Assembly: GCA_050246795.1 (NCBI GenBank)
Contig: JBFWVJ010000001.1
Coordinates: 248,001 to 312,000 of the forward strand
Direction of reading: 5' to 3'
DNA: 64,000 nucleotides
DNA from: JBFWVJ01 sp050246795
GTDB taxonomy: Bacteria; Patescibacteriota; Gracilibacteria; JAUYGZ01
Below are positions 33,501-43,460 of the stretch, piece by piece. The notes under the pieces are model-generated. The model ran no database searches. It was not told the DNA's origin and saw nothing but the letters and a program-made list of their open reading frames with translations. The position numbers and the translations under genes are program-made. The stretch's first letter is position 1. Every line of letters begins with the position of its first letter.

Positions 33501-34363
33501 GTTGTCGAAGATGGTTTCCGTAGCGGTGAAGGCTATATCGTCATTGTCCACGACCACTACATAATCACCAGGGGCAGCGCTGGCAGAAAGTCCGAATGCT
33601 GAGAGGTCGACGACCCATCCTACAGAGTCTCCAGTACCTTCGGTTCCAGCTGTATAGGTGATGGTGTCACCGATAGAAGCCTGACCGTCTCCGTTGACGT
33701 CGTTGCTCAGGGTTACGGTTCCTTGGACGGAAATGACCGGGAGTTGGTTATCAATGGAAGTAATGGCGGAAGTGTTTGCCGATCCGGTCTTGGTGTTTCC
33801 GGCATTATCGGTCACTGTTTCGATGGCGGTGAAGGCTCCATCATCGTTGTCGGCGAGGATGATATAAGCTCCTGGGGTAGCGGTGGCTGAAAGTCCGAAA
33901 GCTGACAGGTCAACGGTCCAAGGAGTTGCGCCAAGGGTATCTCCAGTTCCTTCGGTTCCGACAGCGTAAGTAATTTCATCTCCAACAGCGGCAATTCCAT
34001 CATTGTTCAGGTCATTGGAGAGAACGATGGTCCCTGGGGTGGTGATCGATGGGGAAAGATTGTCGTAGCTGGTGTTGCTCGTGTCGGCACGAGTGGTTGA
34101 GTTTCCATTGTTGTCCGTCACCGTGACGGAAACATTCAAGCTCGGACTGTCGATGGATCCGCTCGGGACCACGAAGGAGTAGGTATAGATCTGGTCTCCC
34201 GCGACAGCGTCTCCGAGGGTGCCATTGTCAAAGAGGTTTTGCGTCGAACTTTGAGCGAAGGCTCCAAGATTAACGGTTTGGCTGACGATTTCCCCTGGAT
34301 CGTTATTGTCTCCTGTTAGACGATTATCCCATGTGACAACGATCGTGTCTCCGATTCCGGCGA
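33218..34363 (-). pseudogene. Giant surface protein, middle part (fragment 2)
   Basis: About 380 codons of Ig-like/cadherin-like repeats between the IS and the N gap. Repeats carry GDTITYxxGTEGTGD, WxVDLSAFGLSA, PGxYxxxxDNDDxAFTATETV and DNAxN patterns. Read from the IS side it begins LAGIGDTIVVTWDNRLTGDNND, which continues the frame of fragment 1 once the IS and one target-site copy are removed. It has no own start. Confidence 0.85.
34355..34363. repeat. IS target-site duplication, left copy
   Basis: TTCCGGCGA, repeated exactly at 35386-35394 on the other side of the IS. Confidence 0.9.
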
Positions 34364-35385
34364 GGCACTGTTGCATAAACCTGTGTATGTCATTTGAGGC
34401 TACGGAAATAAAAGAGTATTTTAAGGAGATTGATAAGGCTGGCTTTGGACTTCACGCCGCGCATGGTCTTGGTTCTGGCTTTGATTTGGCCATTGAGATT
34501 CTCGAGAATGTTGCTGGTTCTCGGCACTTCTCCAGGCTTAAATGAGAGGTGCAAAGTGGCTTCATGGAGGCCTTCCCAGAAATCTCTAAGTTCTCCCAGC
34601 TGCTTCTTTCTCCTGAAACAGAACACGATCTTTCGAAACTGATTCACCCGATCAGCAAGAGCTTCGATTGTTTTAGCCTTCCAAATGCCCTTCAGACGAC
34701 TGTACAGAACTTTGTTTGCTCCCTTTAGCTCTCCATGGGTTACGAGCATTCTGCGAAGGTCTTGAAGCAAATGAAAGACACATCGTTGCTGGGGGAGATT
34801 CCAATCCTTCACGGCCGTTCGGATACCCCAATGACCATCAGAAACAACGGCGATAGGTTTGTAGCCTTCTTTTTCGAGCATGTTCAACATCACCGAATAG
34901 GCTGTGGCATTCTCTGAATCATCGACCGCGAAGTGAATGGGTCCAAGATGAGTGTCGTACGCAATGTGAACGAAATAACCCTTCCCTCTGATTCTCAGGT
35001 GAGTGGCATCTAGCACCAGGATCAGGCTGGCATTCTTCAATTCATTCCTCAACCTTTGGATCGGGTGAGGAATGTGAGCGGCATATTCTTGTGCACGTCG
35101 CCATACCTGTGAATGTGACAAACCTTTCTTGTCTTCAATTCTCCTGAGAGTACTTCGATCTAAAATCCAATCTTCAGAGGCAATTCTAAGCACCTTTGTC
35201 CTGGATTTCGGCAGACTCCACGTCTTTCCGCACCATCCACATTTTCTTCTCCTACCACCGTATTTTTTTGGCTTCCTGATGCGAACAGGATGGACAAGTG
35301 AGTCTGGACATGGATGGAATGGTTAATTATTCCCATCATACAGCCACAAATCCCACTTCACATACACAGGTTTACGCAACAGTGC
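34364..35385. mobile_element. Insertion sequence, 1022 bp, inside the surface protein gene
   Basis: Ends are 26-bp inverted repeats with one mismatch (34365-34390 GCACTGTTGCATAAACCTGT..., and its complement at 35360-35385), flanked by a 9-bp target duplication. One transposase gene on the minus strand fills it, reading in the same direction as the host gene. Family: MULE/IS256-like DDE with a zinc ribbon (tentative). Confidence 0.93.
34390..35311 (-). CDS. DDE transposase with zinc ribbon, split by a frameshift
   Basis: The long frame (34390-35193) is MULE/IS256-like: D in LVLDATHLRI, D in AVVSDGHWGI, C/H in CVFHLLQDL, E in TSNILENLNGQIKARTKTMRG. Upstream, an ATG at 35311 starts MSRLTCPSCSHQEAKK, whose frame stops soon after. 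A +1 shift at a run of seven A (35263-35269 on the plus strand as T) joins it to KYGGRRRKCGWCGKTWSLPKSRTKVLRIASED, completing a CPSC...CGWC zinc ribbon. This may be transcriptional slippage or programmed frameshifting, or a simple inactivating indel. The IS is recent by its intact ends. Confidence 0.8.
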
Positions 35386-38300
35386 TTCCGGCGATACCTC
35401 CGACTGCGTTATCAGGATTGATCGTGACATTGATATTTGCATCCGTTACGACTGGTGCTTGGTTGTCGACGGTGAGGTTGGAGCTATCGGAAGTCGTGGT
35501 CACGTTGTTGGCATCATCCCGGGCTGTTACGACAGCATTTACATTGATGGCGTCGATGGTTCCAGGGAAGATCACGTAACAAGCGGTCCATTTTCCGTCG
35601 GCGGCGATATCTCCACAAGCGCTTCCATTGTCATTGGCGGCGATGGCTGGTCCACCTCCGAATCCGCTGAAGTCGACGGTCACTCCACTGGTGACGTCGG
35701 CGTTGTTGTCGCCAGTTGCGGCGCTGTTATCCCATTCTACTACTACGGTGCTGCCGATAATGTACGCGCCTCCTGTTCCCAATGGAGTTGGGGAGGGGAG
35801 AATAGTGATTTCAGCGTCAGAAACGGTAGGAGGCACATTGTCGACGGAAATCGCGTCAGTGACTTCGGTGATGAAGTTCCCGCCGTTATCGGTGATGGTG
35901 CTGGTGAAGGTTTGGGTCGGATTGTCGATCGCTCCGATGATGATCACTCCTGATTGACTTCCATTCGCAAGGGCGCCTTCTCCGGTCAGGGCAGTAAAAT
36001 CAGTCGTTTGAGAATCTCCATCGTTCAAGGTCAGTGTCATCAAGCTTTGGGTCACACGATCATTCACTTGAGCGATCGCAAGGGTCACAGCGTCAGTGGT
36101 AATGGTGAGGGTTCCGTTATTGGTCACGACCGGTGCTTGGTTGTCGACGGAAATGGTGGATCCATCGATGGTATTCGTATCACTTATCACCACATTTCCG
36201 GCGTTATCAGTGACGCTAACGGTGAAGGTTTGGGTAGCATTGTCAGTTGTTCCAGCTGTAAGCACCACAGCGGTGTTGTTGGCTATGGTAGGGGATCCAG
36301 TGTCGACTGGAGTCGCATTCCAGGTGATGGTATCTCCGTCATTTGCGATTAAGGTTGCATTTACAGTGACTTGATCAGCCGCGATGGCTCCGCCGTTGAG
36401 AGCAGCGACACCGATGACTCCAGCGTCAGTAGATATGGAGAGTCCGGAAGCTGCGAATATCGGAGCGATATTATCAACAGAAATGGCATCAGTATCGGTA
36501 GTGCTCACATTTCCGGCATTGTCAGTCACGCTGATGGTGAAGGTTTGGGCAGCGTTGTCTAAAGCTCCGGCGATCAGGACTCCTGATTGAATTCCATTCG
36601 CAAGAGTTGCTTCACCGGTCAAGGCTGTGAAGTCGGTTGTTTCGGTATCTCCATCGGCTGCAGCAAGGGTCACCACACTTTGAGTGACCTTATCTTGATT
36701 GGTTGTTCCATCGTTGAGAGCTGCAATTCCCGCATTTCCGTTGTCCAAAGAAATGGTGAGAGTTCCATTATCAGTGATATTTGGGACGATGGTGTCGACG
36801 GTATAGTTATTCGTTCCAGCAAGTGTTACGGCATTTCCTGCGTCGTCAGTTGCGGTAACGGTGGTGTTGTTGTTGATATCGTCTTGAGCTTCAGCTGCTC
36901 CCGAAAGACTCGCTGTCCACACATTGGCTGCGTTTACACCAGCGAGAGCGGTGTCTCCCGCCAAGAAGTTGCTGCTGTCGAAAGTGACGGAAGCGATATC
37001 GAGGTTGTTGTCGGTACAGCCGGCCCCTGGATTGTTGTTCATCCAAGTGGAAACTGGGCTATCGCCGAACTTGAAGGCACCACCTGTTCCACTTGCTCCG
37101 GTGACGGAGATACAGGCGGTCGTTACGGTTGGGGCTTGGTTGTCGACGGAAAGATTGCTGGTATCGGCAGTGGTAGTAACGTTTCCAGACGTGTCGGTGA
37201 CGGTTACGCTGGCGTTGAGGTTCGTATTATCAATGCTTCCTGCAGTAATGGTAAGTTGTACGCCGAATACACCATCTGCAGCTGCTCCGTCTCCGGAGAG
37301 TCCGTCATCGAGCATTGGCGCATTATTAACTCCTCCGAAAGCCGTTAGGTCTGCTGTGACGGAAGCAATGTCCGTATTGTTGTCACCTGCTCCAGAGTTG
37401 TTCCAGGTCACGGTGATGACATCGGTAAGACCTGCTATGGTTGCGACGTTGTTGTCGGTCGTAATAGCGGCCGTAATGTTTCCATCGGTGACGGTTGGAG
37501 ATTGAGTATCTAATACAAAAGCTGCTGAAGTGGCAGTATTCTCATCGTTTCCCGCAAGGTCTTTGGCTCCTGAAGCAGCGGCTATGGTGAAGGTTTCAGC
37601 CGCGATCCGTTCTGGAGTTCCATTGTGGGTCATGGAAACAGTGTAGGTATCATTGGTGAATGTCACGGTTGACCAATTTCCAATCACATAGGCTCCTTGG
37701 GTCCAGTTGGTGCTCGTCCCGGTAAGGACGGGTGATGTGGCAGGATCCATGGCTTCGTCGTAGGTCACGGTCACGGTCTGTACGAGATCGCCGGTAAAGG
37801 TGGGGTCATCTGATACGGTGATCGCTGGAGTTGGATCTGATTCATCAAAGCTTACAGAGCTTGCATCGGTGGTGGCAGTCACTTGTACTCCACTATTTGG
37901 GATGGCGTCTCGATAGTCGATACTGAAAGTAATGACCCCTTCTGTGTCCCCGGCTTGCATTGTACGAGTGGCTTCGTAATCATTTCCAGCAGTGTTGGTA
38001 TAGGTATCAGCGTTTTTCCCATCAATTTGAACATCCGCAGCAACGATGGCATTTAATGGTTCACTTGCTGTGAAACTTATGGTCACGACATTTCCTGGCA
38101 TGGCCTGGCTAGTGTTCGAGTGGTTAGAGCTAATCGACACAGGATTTAGTACAGGGGTTGCTCCGTCCAATTCGGCGATATCTGCTGTGGCAATTTGTCC
38201 AGGAGTAGCTGTGTTCAGAAGATTCCCGGCAAGGTCTGTTAGAAAAGTCGTTGCTCCGCTATACACGAAATCTCCAGCCGCAACAGTCGTGTTGAAGTCA

Positions 38301-39346
38301 TTGTCATCTGTACTTCGGTCAAAAGTTGCGTTGGTGTCGTCTCCAAGATCGGTAAAGGTTCCGGTGGTGGTTCCATTTGTGCCAAGAGTTCCGTCCGCAT
38401 TCGTGAAGTTAGCTGCTCTCATTGCGGTGTCAAATACGATCACTGCTCGATCAATTCGTCCATTTGCCCCAGCACTGTCAGAAACGGTAATAGAGTTTAG
38501 TGTAGGCTTGGTGAGGTCCCATCCTGTTGATCCAGATACTACAGATACAGTAGTGTTCACTTGGAGAAGGCCTCCAGCATCAACTACTTGAGCGCTCGCA
38601 ACAGGAGTAAAGTTGCCTGAAGGTTCAGTGGTAGAGCCTGAGTCAAAGAATCCGCCCGCCTGATCTGCAAGGTCGATAGTCACAACAGCTCCTGCTGAGG
38701 AGATGGTATTTTTTGCCGTTACGGGTACAAATGCATTTCCTGTTGTCGCGAAGTTTCCGAACCCTGCGAGTTGTCCGGCAACGGTCAAGTCTCCAATAGC
38801 CGCAGAACTTGCCCCGTTTACTACGCTCATGGATTCAGAGTAGGTTAGTTCGATTCGGTTTCGAGATCCGGTGTTGTTTAGGTTTACTGAAAGGATGATC
38901 GCGGCAGCGCCATCGAGCACGGTGATATTTGACTGATCTCCCATGGGGCCACTCGTCAATGTAACGCTATCAGCAGTGGCTGCGTTGGTATAACTGATGA
39001 TTGGATTGGTAGCGCTTCCCGTTTCATTCGCGTCAGCTGTTACTTGGATGTTGAGGATGTTATTGGTTCCAGTACAGCTGATCCCTGTGATCCCGATGTT
39101 CATATCTCCAGCAGTTACGACGCTCCAATCTCCTGCTTCATAGGTACAGGCGGTCACATTTTCATCCAGAGTCCATTGGATGGTTTCTATGGTTCCATCT
39201 TGATTCATATCTAGGTACCTTGAATCGGTGATGGTATTCAATGCGTATGCAGTGATACCAAAAACTCCCATCGCAGCTACTAAAAGGAAAGATACGACTC
39301 GCGAGTAAGGAAGCTGAGCCAACTTCCTTCGGATGAACTCAATCAT
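35372..39346 (-). pseudogene. Giant surface protein, N-terminal part (fragment 1)
   Basis: 1324 residues; the last few before the stop at 35372 are coded by the IS end. The N terminus has a basic region and a signal or anchor helix (RVVSFLLVAAMGVFGITAYA). Then come about 12-14 Ig-like/Big-type repeats with recurring xITVSDxAGNxxxxDTxxISVDNxAP patterns and very few lysines, typical of secreted adhesins or S-layer proteins. Together with fragments 2 and 3 the intact protein would exceed 2590 residues. As it stands, fragment 1 could be exported but would lack the SLH anchor. Confidence 0.85.
35386..35394. repeat. IS target-site duplication, right copy
   Basis: TTCCGGCGA, identical to 34355-34363. 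Confidence 0.9.
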
Positions 39347-39374
39347 TTGAGAATGATAAAGAATATGTGAATGG

Positions 39375-39400
39375 AAAAGGCATACGAAAATGTGCCTTTT
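39375..39400 (-). other. Leader hairpin of surface protein mRNA
   Basis: AAAAGGCA/TGCCTTTT with a 10-nt loop, 28 bp upstream of the start codon. Position fits a 5'-UTR stabiliser or control hairpin of a highly expressed S-layer gene (inference). Confidence 0.55.
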
Positions 39401-39408
39401 GATTGAGA

Positions 39409-39436
39409 ATCTTAATACATTTTAAATTTTTTGCAA
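39409..39436 (-). promoter_or_regulatory. Predicted promoter of surface protein gene
   Basis: On the minus strand TTGCAA (39431-39436), 16-bp spacer, TAAGAT (39409-39414). It leaves a leader of about 55 nt containing the hairpin. Confidence 0.5.
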
Positions 39437-39588
39437 GCTGAATACTTAATTTGTTCTTATTTTGCCCTTATTTATGTAGTTTTTTGCTATTTTATTTTTT
39501 TTGGAAGCTTGGGATGCGCTCTTTTTATTTGAGAAGCAGTTCGTTCTTCGGCGGTGGTTGTGAATAATGTATTTGCTGAAATTTTTCC

Positions 39589-40278
39589 ATGAACTGTTTC
39601 ATCATCGTACCGGTCTATAATGAGGGAAAGGTTTTCCAGGAGTGGTTGCCGGGGTTGTTGAAGGTGGCGGGTGAGATGGGGGCGAAGGTGGTGGTGGTGG
39701 ATGATGGCAGCGATCCTGCAATTTTCAATTTTCAATTTTCAATTTTCAATGAGGGGATCGTTTTGCTTCGGCATGAAGTGAATTGTGGGGTGGGGGCGGC
39801 GATCGCTACTGGGATGGCATACGCGAAGAGGAATGGGGCGGAGAAGGTACTGACGATCGACGGGGATGGGCAGCATGATCCGAATGATCTTCGAGAGCTG
39901 ATTCGGGTTTTGGAGGATGGAGAAGTGGATGTGGTGAATGGGAGCCGATTTTTAAAAAAGCAGTGGATTCCTTGGTCGAGGAGAGTGGCGAATTTTTTGG
40001 GAAATATCATTACCTATCTCTTGTCAGGATTTTGGGTGTCGGACAGTCAGTCAGGCATGAAGGGTTTTTCGAAGAAAGCGTTGGAGAAAATCGAAGTCCG
40101 GACGGCGGGTTATGAGTGGTGTACGGATATTTTTCGTGAAGCGAACTGGTATGATTTTCAGCTTCAGGAAGTGCCTATTTCTGTTTTGTACAATAAGTAC
40201 AGTTTGAACAAAGGGCAAAATTTGGCCATTGGCATTGATATGGTCGTGAGGTTGGCGATCAGGAGTTTGTGGAGGTAA
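39589..40278 (+). CDS. Family 2 glycosyltransferase (polyprenyl-phosphate sugar transferase-like)
   Basis: 229 residues. DPM1/GtrB-like GT-A fold: CFIIVPVYNEGKVFQEWL, VVVVDDGSDP, NCGVGAAIATGMAYAKRNGAEKVLTIDGDGQHDPNDL (DxD), VNGSRFLKK, DSQSGMKGFSKKAL. No C-terminal membrane helices, so it is the soluble form. It probably loads a lipid carrier with sugar for surface glycans. Residues 44-55 (AIFNFQFSIFNE) are an in-frame ATTTTCAA repeat insertion just after the DDGSD motif. Confidence 0.88.
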   Translation: MNCFIIVPVYNEGKVFQEWLPGLLKVAGEMGAKVVVVDDGSDPAIFNFQFSIFNEGIVLLRHEVNCGVGAAIATGMAYAKRNGAEKVLTIDGDGQHDPNDLRELIRVLEDGEVDVVNGSRFLKKQWIPWSRRVANFLGNIITYLLSGFWVSDSQSGMKGFSKKALEKIEVRTAGYEWCTDIFREANWYDFQLQEVPISVLYNKYSLNKGQNLAIGIDMVVRLAIRSLWR

Positions 40279-40322
40279 GGAAGGGGATAAAGGTTTTAAG
40301 GGGCGTAAGGGTTCTAAGGGAG
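40262..40322. repeat. Period-9 AAGG repeat tract
   Basis: AAGGTTTTAAGGGGCGTAAGGGTTCTAAGGG after the glycosyltransferase stop. Confidence 0.75.
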
Positions 40323-40328
40323 GAGTAC

Positions 40329-40360
40329 AAAAAAAACCCGCCGTAGGGGCGAGTTTTTTT
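40329..40360. terminator. Terminator-like hairpin between convergent genes
   Basis: A-run, GC-rich stem (CCCGCC against GGGCGAG, imperfect) and T-run; usable on both strands. Confidence 0.65.
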
Positions 40361-40381
40361 GTTGGTGATCTTTGTGAGAGC

Positions 40382-40939
40382 TTACTGAACCGATGCTTCG
40401 GCTTCGAGTTTCATTTTGGCTTTTTTCTCTTCGAGAAGTTTTCTTCTTTCTTCTTTTTGTTCGTTTCTTAATTCTTTTCGTTCATTTTTTTGCTCATCTC
40501 GTAGTTCTTTTCTTTCTTCTTTGTTTTCTTTTCTCATGTTCTTAAGTTCGTTTCGTTTGGCTCGAAGCTCACGTTTTTTTGCCTTGAGTTCTGCTAATTC
40601 AGCTCGTAATGCTTGCCCTTTTTCTTTCATGCAGGCTTTTTTCTCATCCCTCGTTTCGAGCTTTGCGCATTCTTTTCTTGCTCGATACGATCGGTCTCGT
40701 GATTCTTTAATGGCCTCATCAACACTTTGTTCTTCTTGTTCAACGGCTTCTTCAGTACTGGATTCTTCCGAGCTTGATTCATCCGATGTTTGTTCTGTTT
40801 CGCTTTCTGTGGCTGTGCTTTCGGTATTGCTTTCCGCGGTTGTTTCAGCGCTCGTTTCTTCAGCAAACACACCGGGAGTCACGATCCCCAGCAGTAATGC
40901 GAGGGTAATGCTGGCAGAGATGAATGATGAGGATTTCAT
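40382..40939 (-). CDS. Secreted acidic/basic coiled-coil protein, unknown
   Basis: 185 residues from the ATG at 40939 (a longer frame to 41047 only adds residues before the signal peptide). A signal peptide (MKSSSFISASITLALLLGIVTPGVFA) is followed by an acidic Ser/Thr/Glu-rich segment (about 27-75) and a strongly basic Lys/Arg/Glu helix (about 80-180) with repeated ERKELRxEQKxE units. It could be a long surface coiled coil bridging negatively and positively charged layers (inference). No family recognised. Confidence 0.65.
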   Translation of the reverse strand: MKSSSFISASITLALLLGIVTPGVFAEETSAETTAESNTESTATESETEQTSDESSSEESSTEEAVEQEEQSVDEAIKESRDRSYRARKECAKLETRDEKKACMKEKGQALRAELAELKAKKRELRAKRNELKNMRKENKEERKELRDEQKNERKELRNEQKEERRKLLEEKKAKMKLEAEASVQ

Positions 40940-41089
40940 AAAAATGAAATAAAGAATAAAAGGGTGAACTTCAGTCCCTATGATCATATACGTAGTGTAG
41001 GGATCGATGTTTCCAAAAAAACTTTCTTCTGATTGTTCATTGTTCAAAATATTTACTAATATGCTTTTGAATCATTTTCACGCTCCACT

Positions 41090-41437
41090 ATGGAACATTT
41101 CTCCTTCGTTGCCCTTTTGACTCCTCTTTTCAGTCTTTTCATGGTGCTCCGTGCGCTCGTTCTCTTTTCAAAAAGGAAGCAGACGTGGCGAGAGTTGCTG
41201 TGGTGGATTGTTCTCTGGTCAGGAATTGGATTGGTCGCTGTTTACCCAGGGGTTTTAGACCATTTACCTCCCTTTATCGGGATTAAAAGCGGGGTAAATG
41301 TCCTGATTTTCTTTGGATTTATTTTGTTGTTTTATGGTTTTTTTCGGTTATTCATTAAGGTCGAGGAGTTGGAAGAGAAGATCGTGAAGATGAACCGGGA
41401 GGGGGCGATTGGGGAGAACGAAAAACGTAAAACGTAA
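41090..41437 (+). CDS. DUF2304 family membrane protein
   Basis: 115 residues with three membrane helices and a C-terminal coiled coil (VEELEEKIVKMNRE). Pattern fits DUF2304 (KRKQTWRELLWWIVLWSGIGLVAVYPGVLDHL, GIKSGVNVLIFFGFILLFYGFFRL), a family usually found next to glycosyltransferases. The next gene is a glycosyltransferase. Role unknown. Confidence 0.8.
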   Translation: MEHFSFVALLTPLFSLFMVLRALVLFSKRKQTWRELLWWIVLWSGIGLVAVYPGVLDHLPPFIGIKSGVNVLIFFGFILLFYGFFRLFIKVEELEEKIVKMNREGAIGENEKRKT

Positions 41438-41479
41438 AACGAATAAAGGGGAACTTTTTTACGTTTTACGGTTTTCGTT
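41417..41479. repeat. Inverted repeat of ACGTAAAACG units
   Basis: Arms at 41417-41435 and 41461-41479 pair over 19 bp with one mismatch. It overlaps the end of the DUF2304 gene and lies just before the next start codon. Confidence 0.75.
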
Positions 41480-41492
41480 ATACCTTATTCCC

Positions 41493-42350
41493 ATGAAACT
41501 TTCTGTCTGCGTTGTTCATTATCATTCAGAAAAGGATTTGGAGCATTTTCTCCACAGTTTTTTCTTGCACCGCCCGGATTTTCTCCATGAGGTAATCGTG
41601 GTAGACAATGGATCTACTCATCCTCATTTCCATAAGCACCTTCAAAATCAATTTGGTCATTGGGTGCAGGTCATTCCTTCCGAACAAAATGTGGGTTTTG
41701 GGGCTGCGCAAAATAAGGCGGTTCGGCGAGCAAAGGGAGAATATGTGTTTCTCTGTAATCCTGATATCCGGGTTCACGATGCGAGTTTTCGTCGATTATT
41801 GCATTTTGCCGATCGATTGGGAGATTTTGGCGTGATCGGCCCCAGGCTCCTTCATCCTGATGGAGAGGTGCAAGCGTCTTGCCGGCGCTTTCCGAGGTTG
41901 AGGGATTTGTTCTTAAAAAGAATTCCATTTTTGAAGCGGCGCGCGACTCGGTATCTCATGAAAAACGTTGATCTTCAGCAGCCGATAGAAGTCGATTGGT
42001 TGGTGGGGGCGGCGATGCTGATGAAACGGGACCGTTTTTTGGAGGTAAAGGGGTTTGATGAACAGTTCTTTTTGTTTTTTGAAGATACGGATCTTTGCCG
42101 GAGGTTAAAGGAGAAGGGCTATGGGGTTTGGTACCATCCCCATGCTTCGTTTATTCATCCGCGGATGAGGTTGAGCGACAGCAGTTTTCCCGGGATGTGG
42201 CTGTTTAAAAAAACGTTTTGGATTCATTTGGGGAGTGCTTGGAAGTATTTTGCGAAGTGGGGGGTGGGGAAGGGGCGTAAGGATCTTAAGGATCTTAACG
42301 GTCTTAACGGTCGTAAGGATGGAAGGCCGGATGCTGCTTCTAGCTTCTAA
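41493..42350 (+). CDS. Family 2 glycosyltransferase (rhamnosyltransferase-like)
   Basis: 285 residues from the ATG at 41493 (an upstream in-frame start only adds repeat-coded residues). Motifs: SVCVVHYHSEKDLEHFL, VIVVDNGSTHP, NVGFGAAQNKAVRRAKGEYVFLCNPDIRV (DxD-like), LVGAAMLMKRDRFLEVKGFDEQFFLFFEDTDLCRRLKEKGY (ED motif), typical of rhamnosyl and related transferases. The last about 25 residues (KGRKDLKDLNGLNGRKDG...) are coded by a 9-bp repeat that has run into the gene. It precedes rfbB, consistent with a deoxysugar pathway. Confidence 0.87.
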   Translation: MKLSVCVVHYHSEKDLEHFLHSFFLHRPDFLHEVIVVDNGSTHPHFHKHLQNQFGHWVQVIPSEQNVGFGAAQNKAVRRAKGEYVFLCNPDIRVHDASFRRLLHFADRLGDFGVIGPRLLHPDGEVQASCRRFPRLRDLFLKRIPFLKRRATRYLMKNVDLQQPIEVDWLVGAAMLMKRDRFLEVKGFDEQFFLFFEDTDLCRRLKEKGYGVWYHPHASFIHPRMRLSDSSFPGMWLFKKTFWIHLGSAWKYFAKWGVGKGRKDLKDLNGLNGRKDGRPDAASSF

Positions 42351-42390
42351 CGATCAACTTCTGTAAGATGTGCTGGCTTAAGAAAGCGAA

Positions 42391-43386
42391 ATGCGCAAAC
42401 TGTTTGTTACCGGCGGAGCCGGATTCATCGGGGTGAATTTTGTGAAGTACTGGCGGAAGCATCATCCGGAGGATTTTATTGTGAACTTTGATGCGCTCAC
42501 GTATGCCGGATGTCGGGAGAGTCAACAGGAATTGGAAGGTCAGGACTTTTATTATTTCGTGCATGGGAATATTTGTGATGAAGCATTACTGCACGAGATT
42601 TTCACCGGGGTTTATGAGTGCCTGCCCAAACCGGATATCATCGTTCATTTCGCGGCGGAAAGCCATGTGGATCGGTCGATCAATGATCCGCATTCGTTTG
42701 TGAAAACCAATGTGTTGGGCACGCAGACCTTGTTGGATATGGCTTTGAAGTACGGGAAAATAAGATTCCATCACGTTTCCACGGATGAAGTATTCGGTTC
42801 GTTGGGGCCTGATGATGCACCTTTTACCGAAAAAACCCCATATGATCCGCGCTCGCCTTATTCGGCATCAAAAGCTGCCTCCGACCACATGGTACGTGCC
42901 TATCATGAGACCTATGGTTTGCCGGTGACGATTTCGAATTGTTCGAATAACTATGGACCGTACCAATTCCCGGAAAAATTGATCGCTCTTGCTATTACCA
43001 ATTTGATCCAGGGCAAGAAGATCCCGGTGTATGGAAAGGGCGAGAATATTCGGGATTGGTTGCATGTGGAGGATCATTGTCGAGCCTTAGAGAAGGTGAT
43101 TTTGGAGGGAAAGATCGGGGAGACCTATTGCATTGGTGGTGAGGCTGAGCGTACGAATATGCAGGTGGTTCAGGCCATTTTAAAGGAGTTTGGAAAGGGC
43201 GAGGAGATGTTGGAGTTCGTTCAGGATCGTGCTGGGCATGATTTTCGCTACGCGATGGACATCTCCAAGATTCGGAATGAATTGGGATGGGAGCCGAGGG
43301 TGAGTTTTGAGGAAGGATTACGGGAGACGGTGGAGTGGTATCGGGGGAATGAGGAGTGGTGGAGGGGGGGAGGGGAAGGGTCGTAA
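42391..43386 (+). CDS. rfbB: dTDP-glucose 4,6-dehydratase
   Basis: 331 residues. Second step of dTDP-rhamnose and related deoxysugar synthesis. NAD-binding TGGAGFIGVNFV, FAAESHVDRSI, catalytic HVSTDEVFG, and YSASKAASDH (Tyr/Lys), plus NCSNNYGPYQFPEKLI and RDWLHVEDHCRAL of the RmlB type. Other rfb genes are not in the window. The C-terminal end (WWRGGGEGS) enters G-rich repeat DNA. Confidence 0.94.
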   Translation: MRKLFVTGGAGFIGVNFVKYWRKHHPEDFIVNFDALTYAGCRESQQELEGQDFYYFVHGNICDEALLHEIFTGVYECLPKPDIIVHFAAESHVDRSINDPHSFVKTNVLGTQTLLDMALKYGKIRFHHVSTDEVFGSLGPDDAPFTEKTPYDPRSPYSASKAASDHMVRAYHETYGLPVTISNCSNNYGPYQFPEKLIALAITNLIQGKKIPVYGKGENIRDWLHVEDHCRALEKVILEGKIGETYCIGGEAERTNMQVVQAILKEFGKGEEMLEFVQDRAGHDFRYAMDISKIRNELGWEPRVSFEEGLRETVEWYRGNEEWWRGGGEGS

Positions 43387-43425
43387 GGGTTGTAAGGGGC
43401 TTAAGGATCGGGGAGGGAGCGGAAG
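43370..43425. repeat. Period-9 AAGG repeat tract
   Basis: AAGGGTCGTAAGGGTTGTAAGGGGCTTAAGG following and overlapping the end of rfbB. Confidence 0.8.
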
Positions 43426-43460
43426 GTGCTGAAGGTGCGAGGGGCACGGAGAAAGGATTT

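Noticed and set aside
36587..37348. Long plus-strand open frame opposite the surface protein gene (others at 35459, 36924, 38046)
   Set aside because: Serine/valine-rich shadows of Ig-repeat codons on the other strand; no start context or family.
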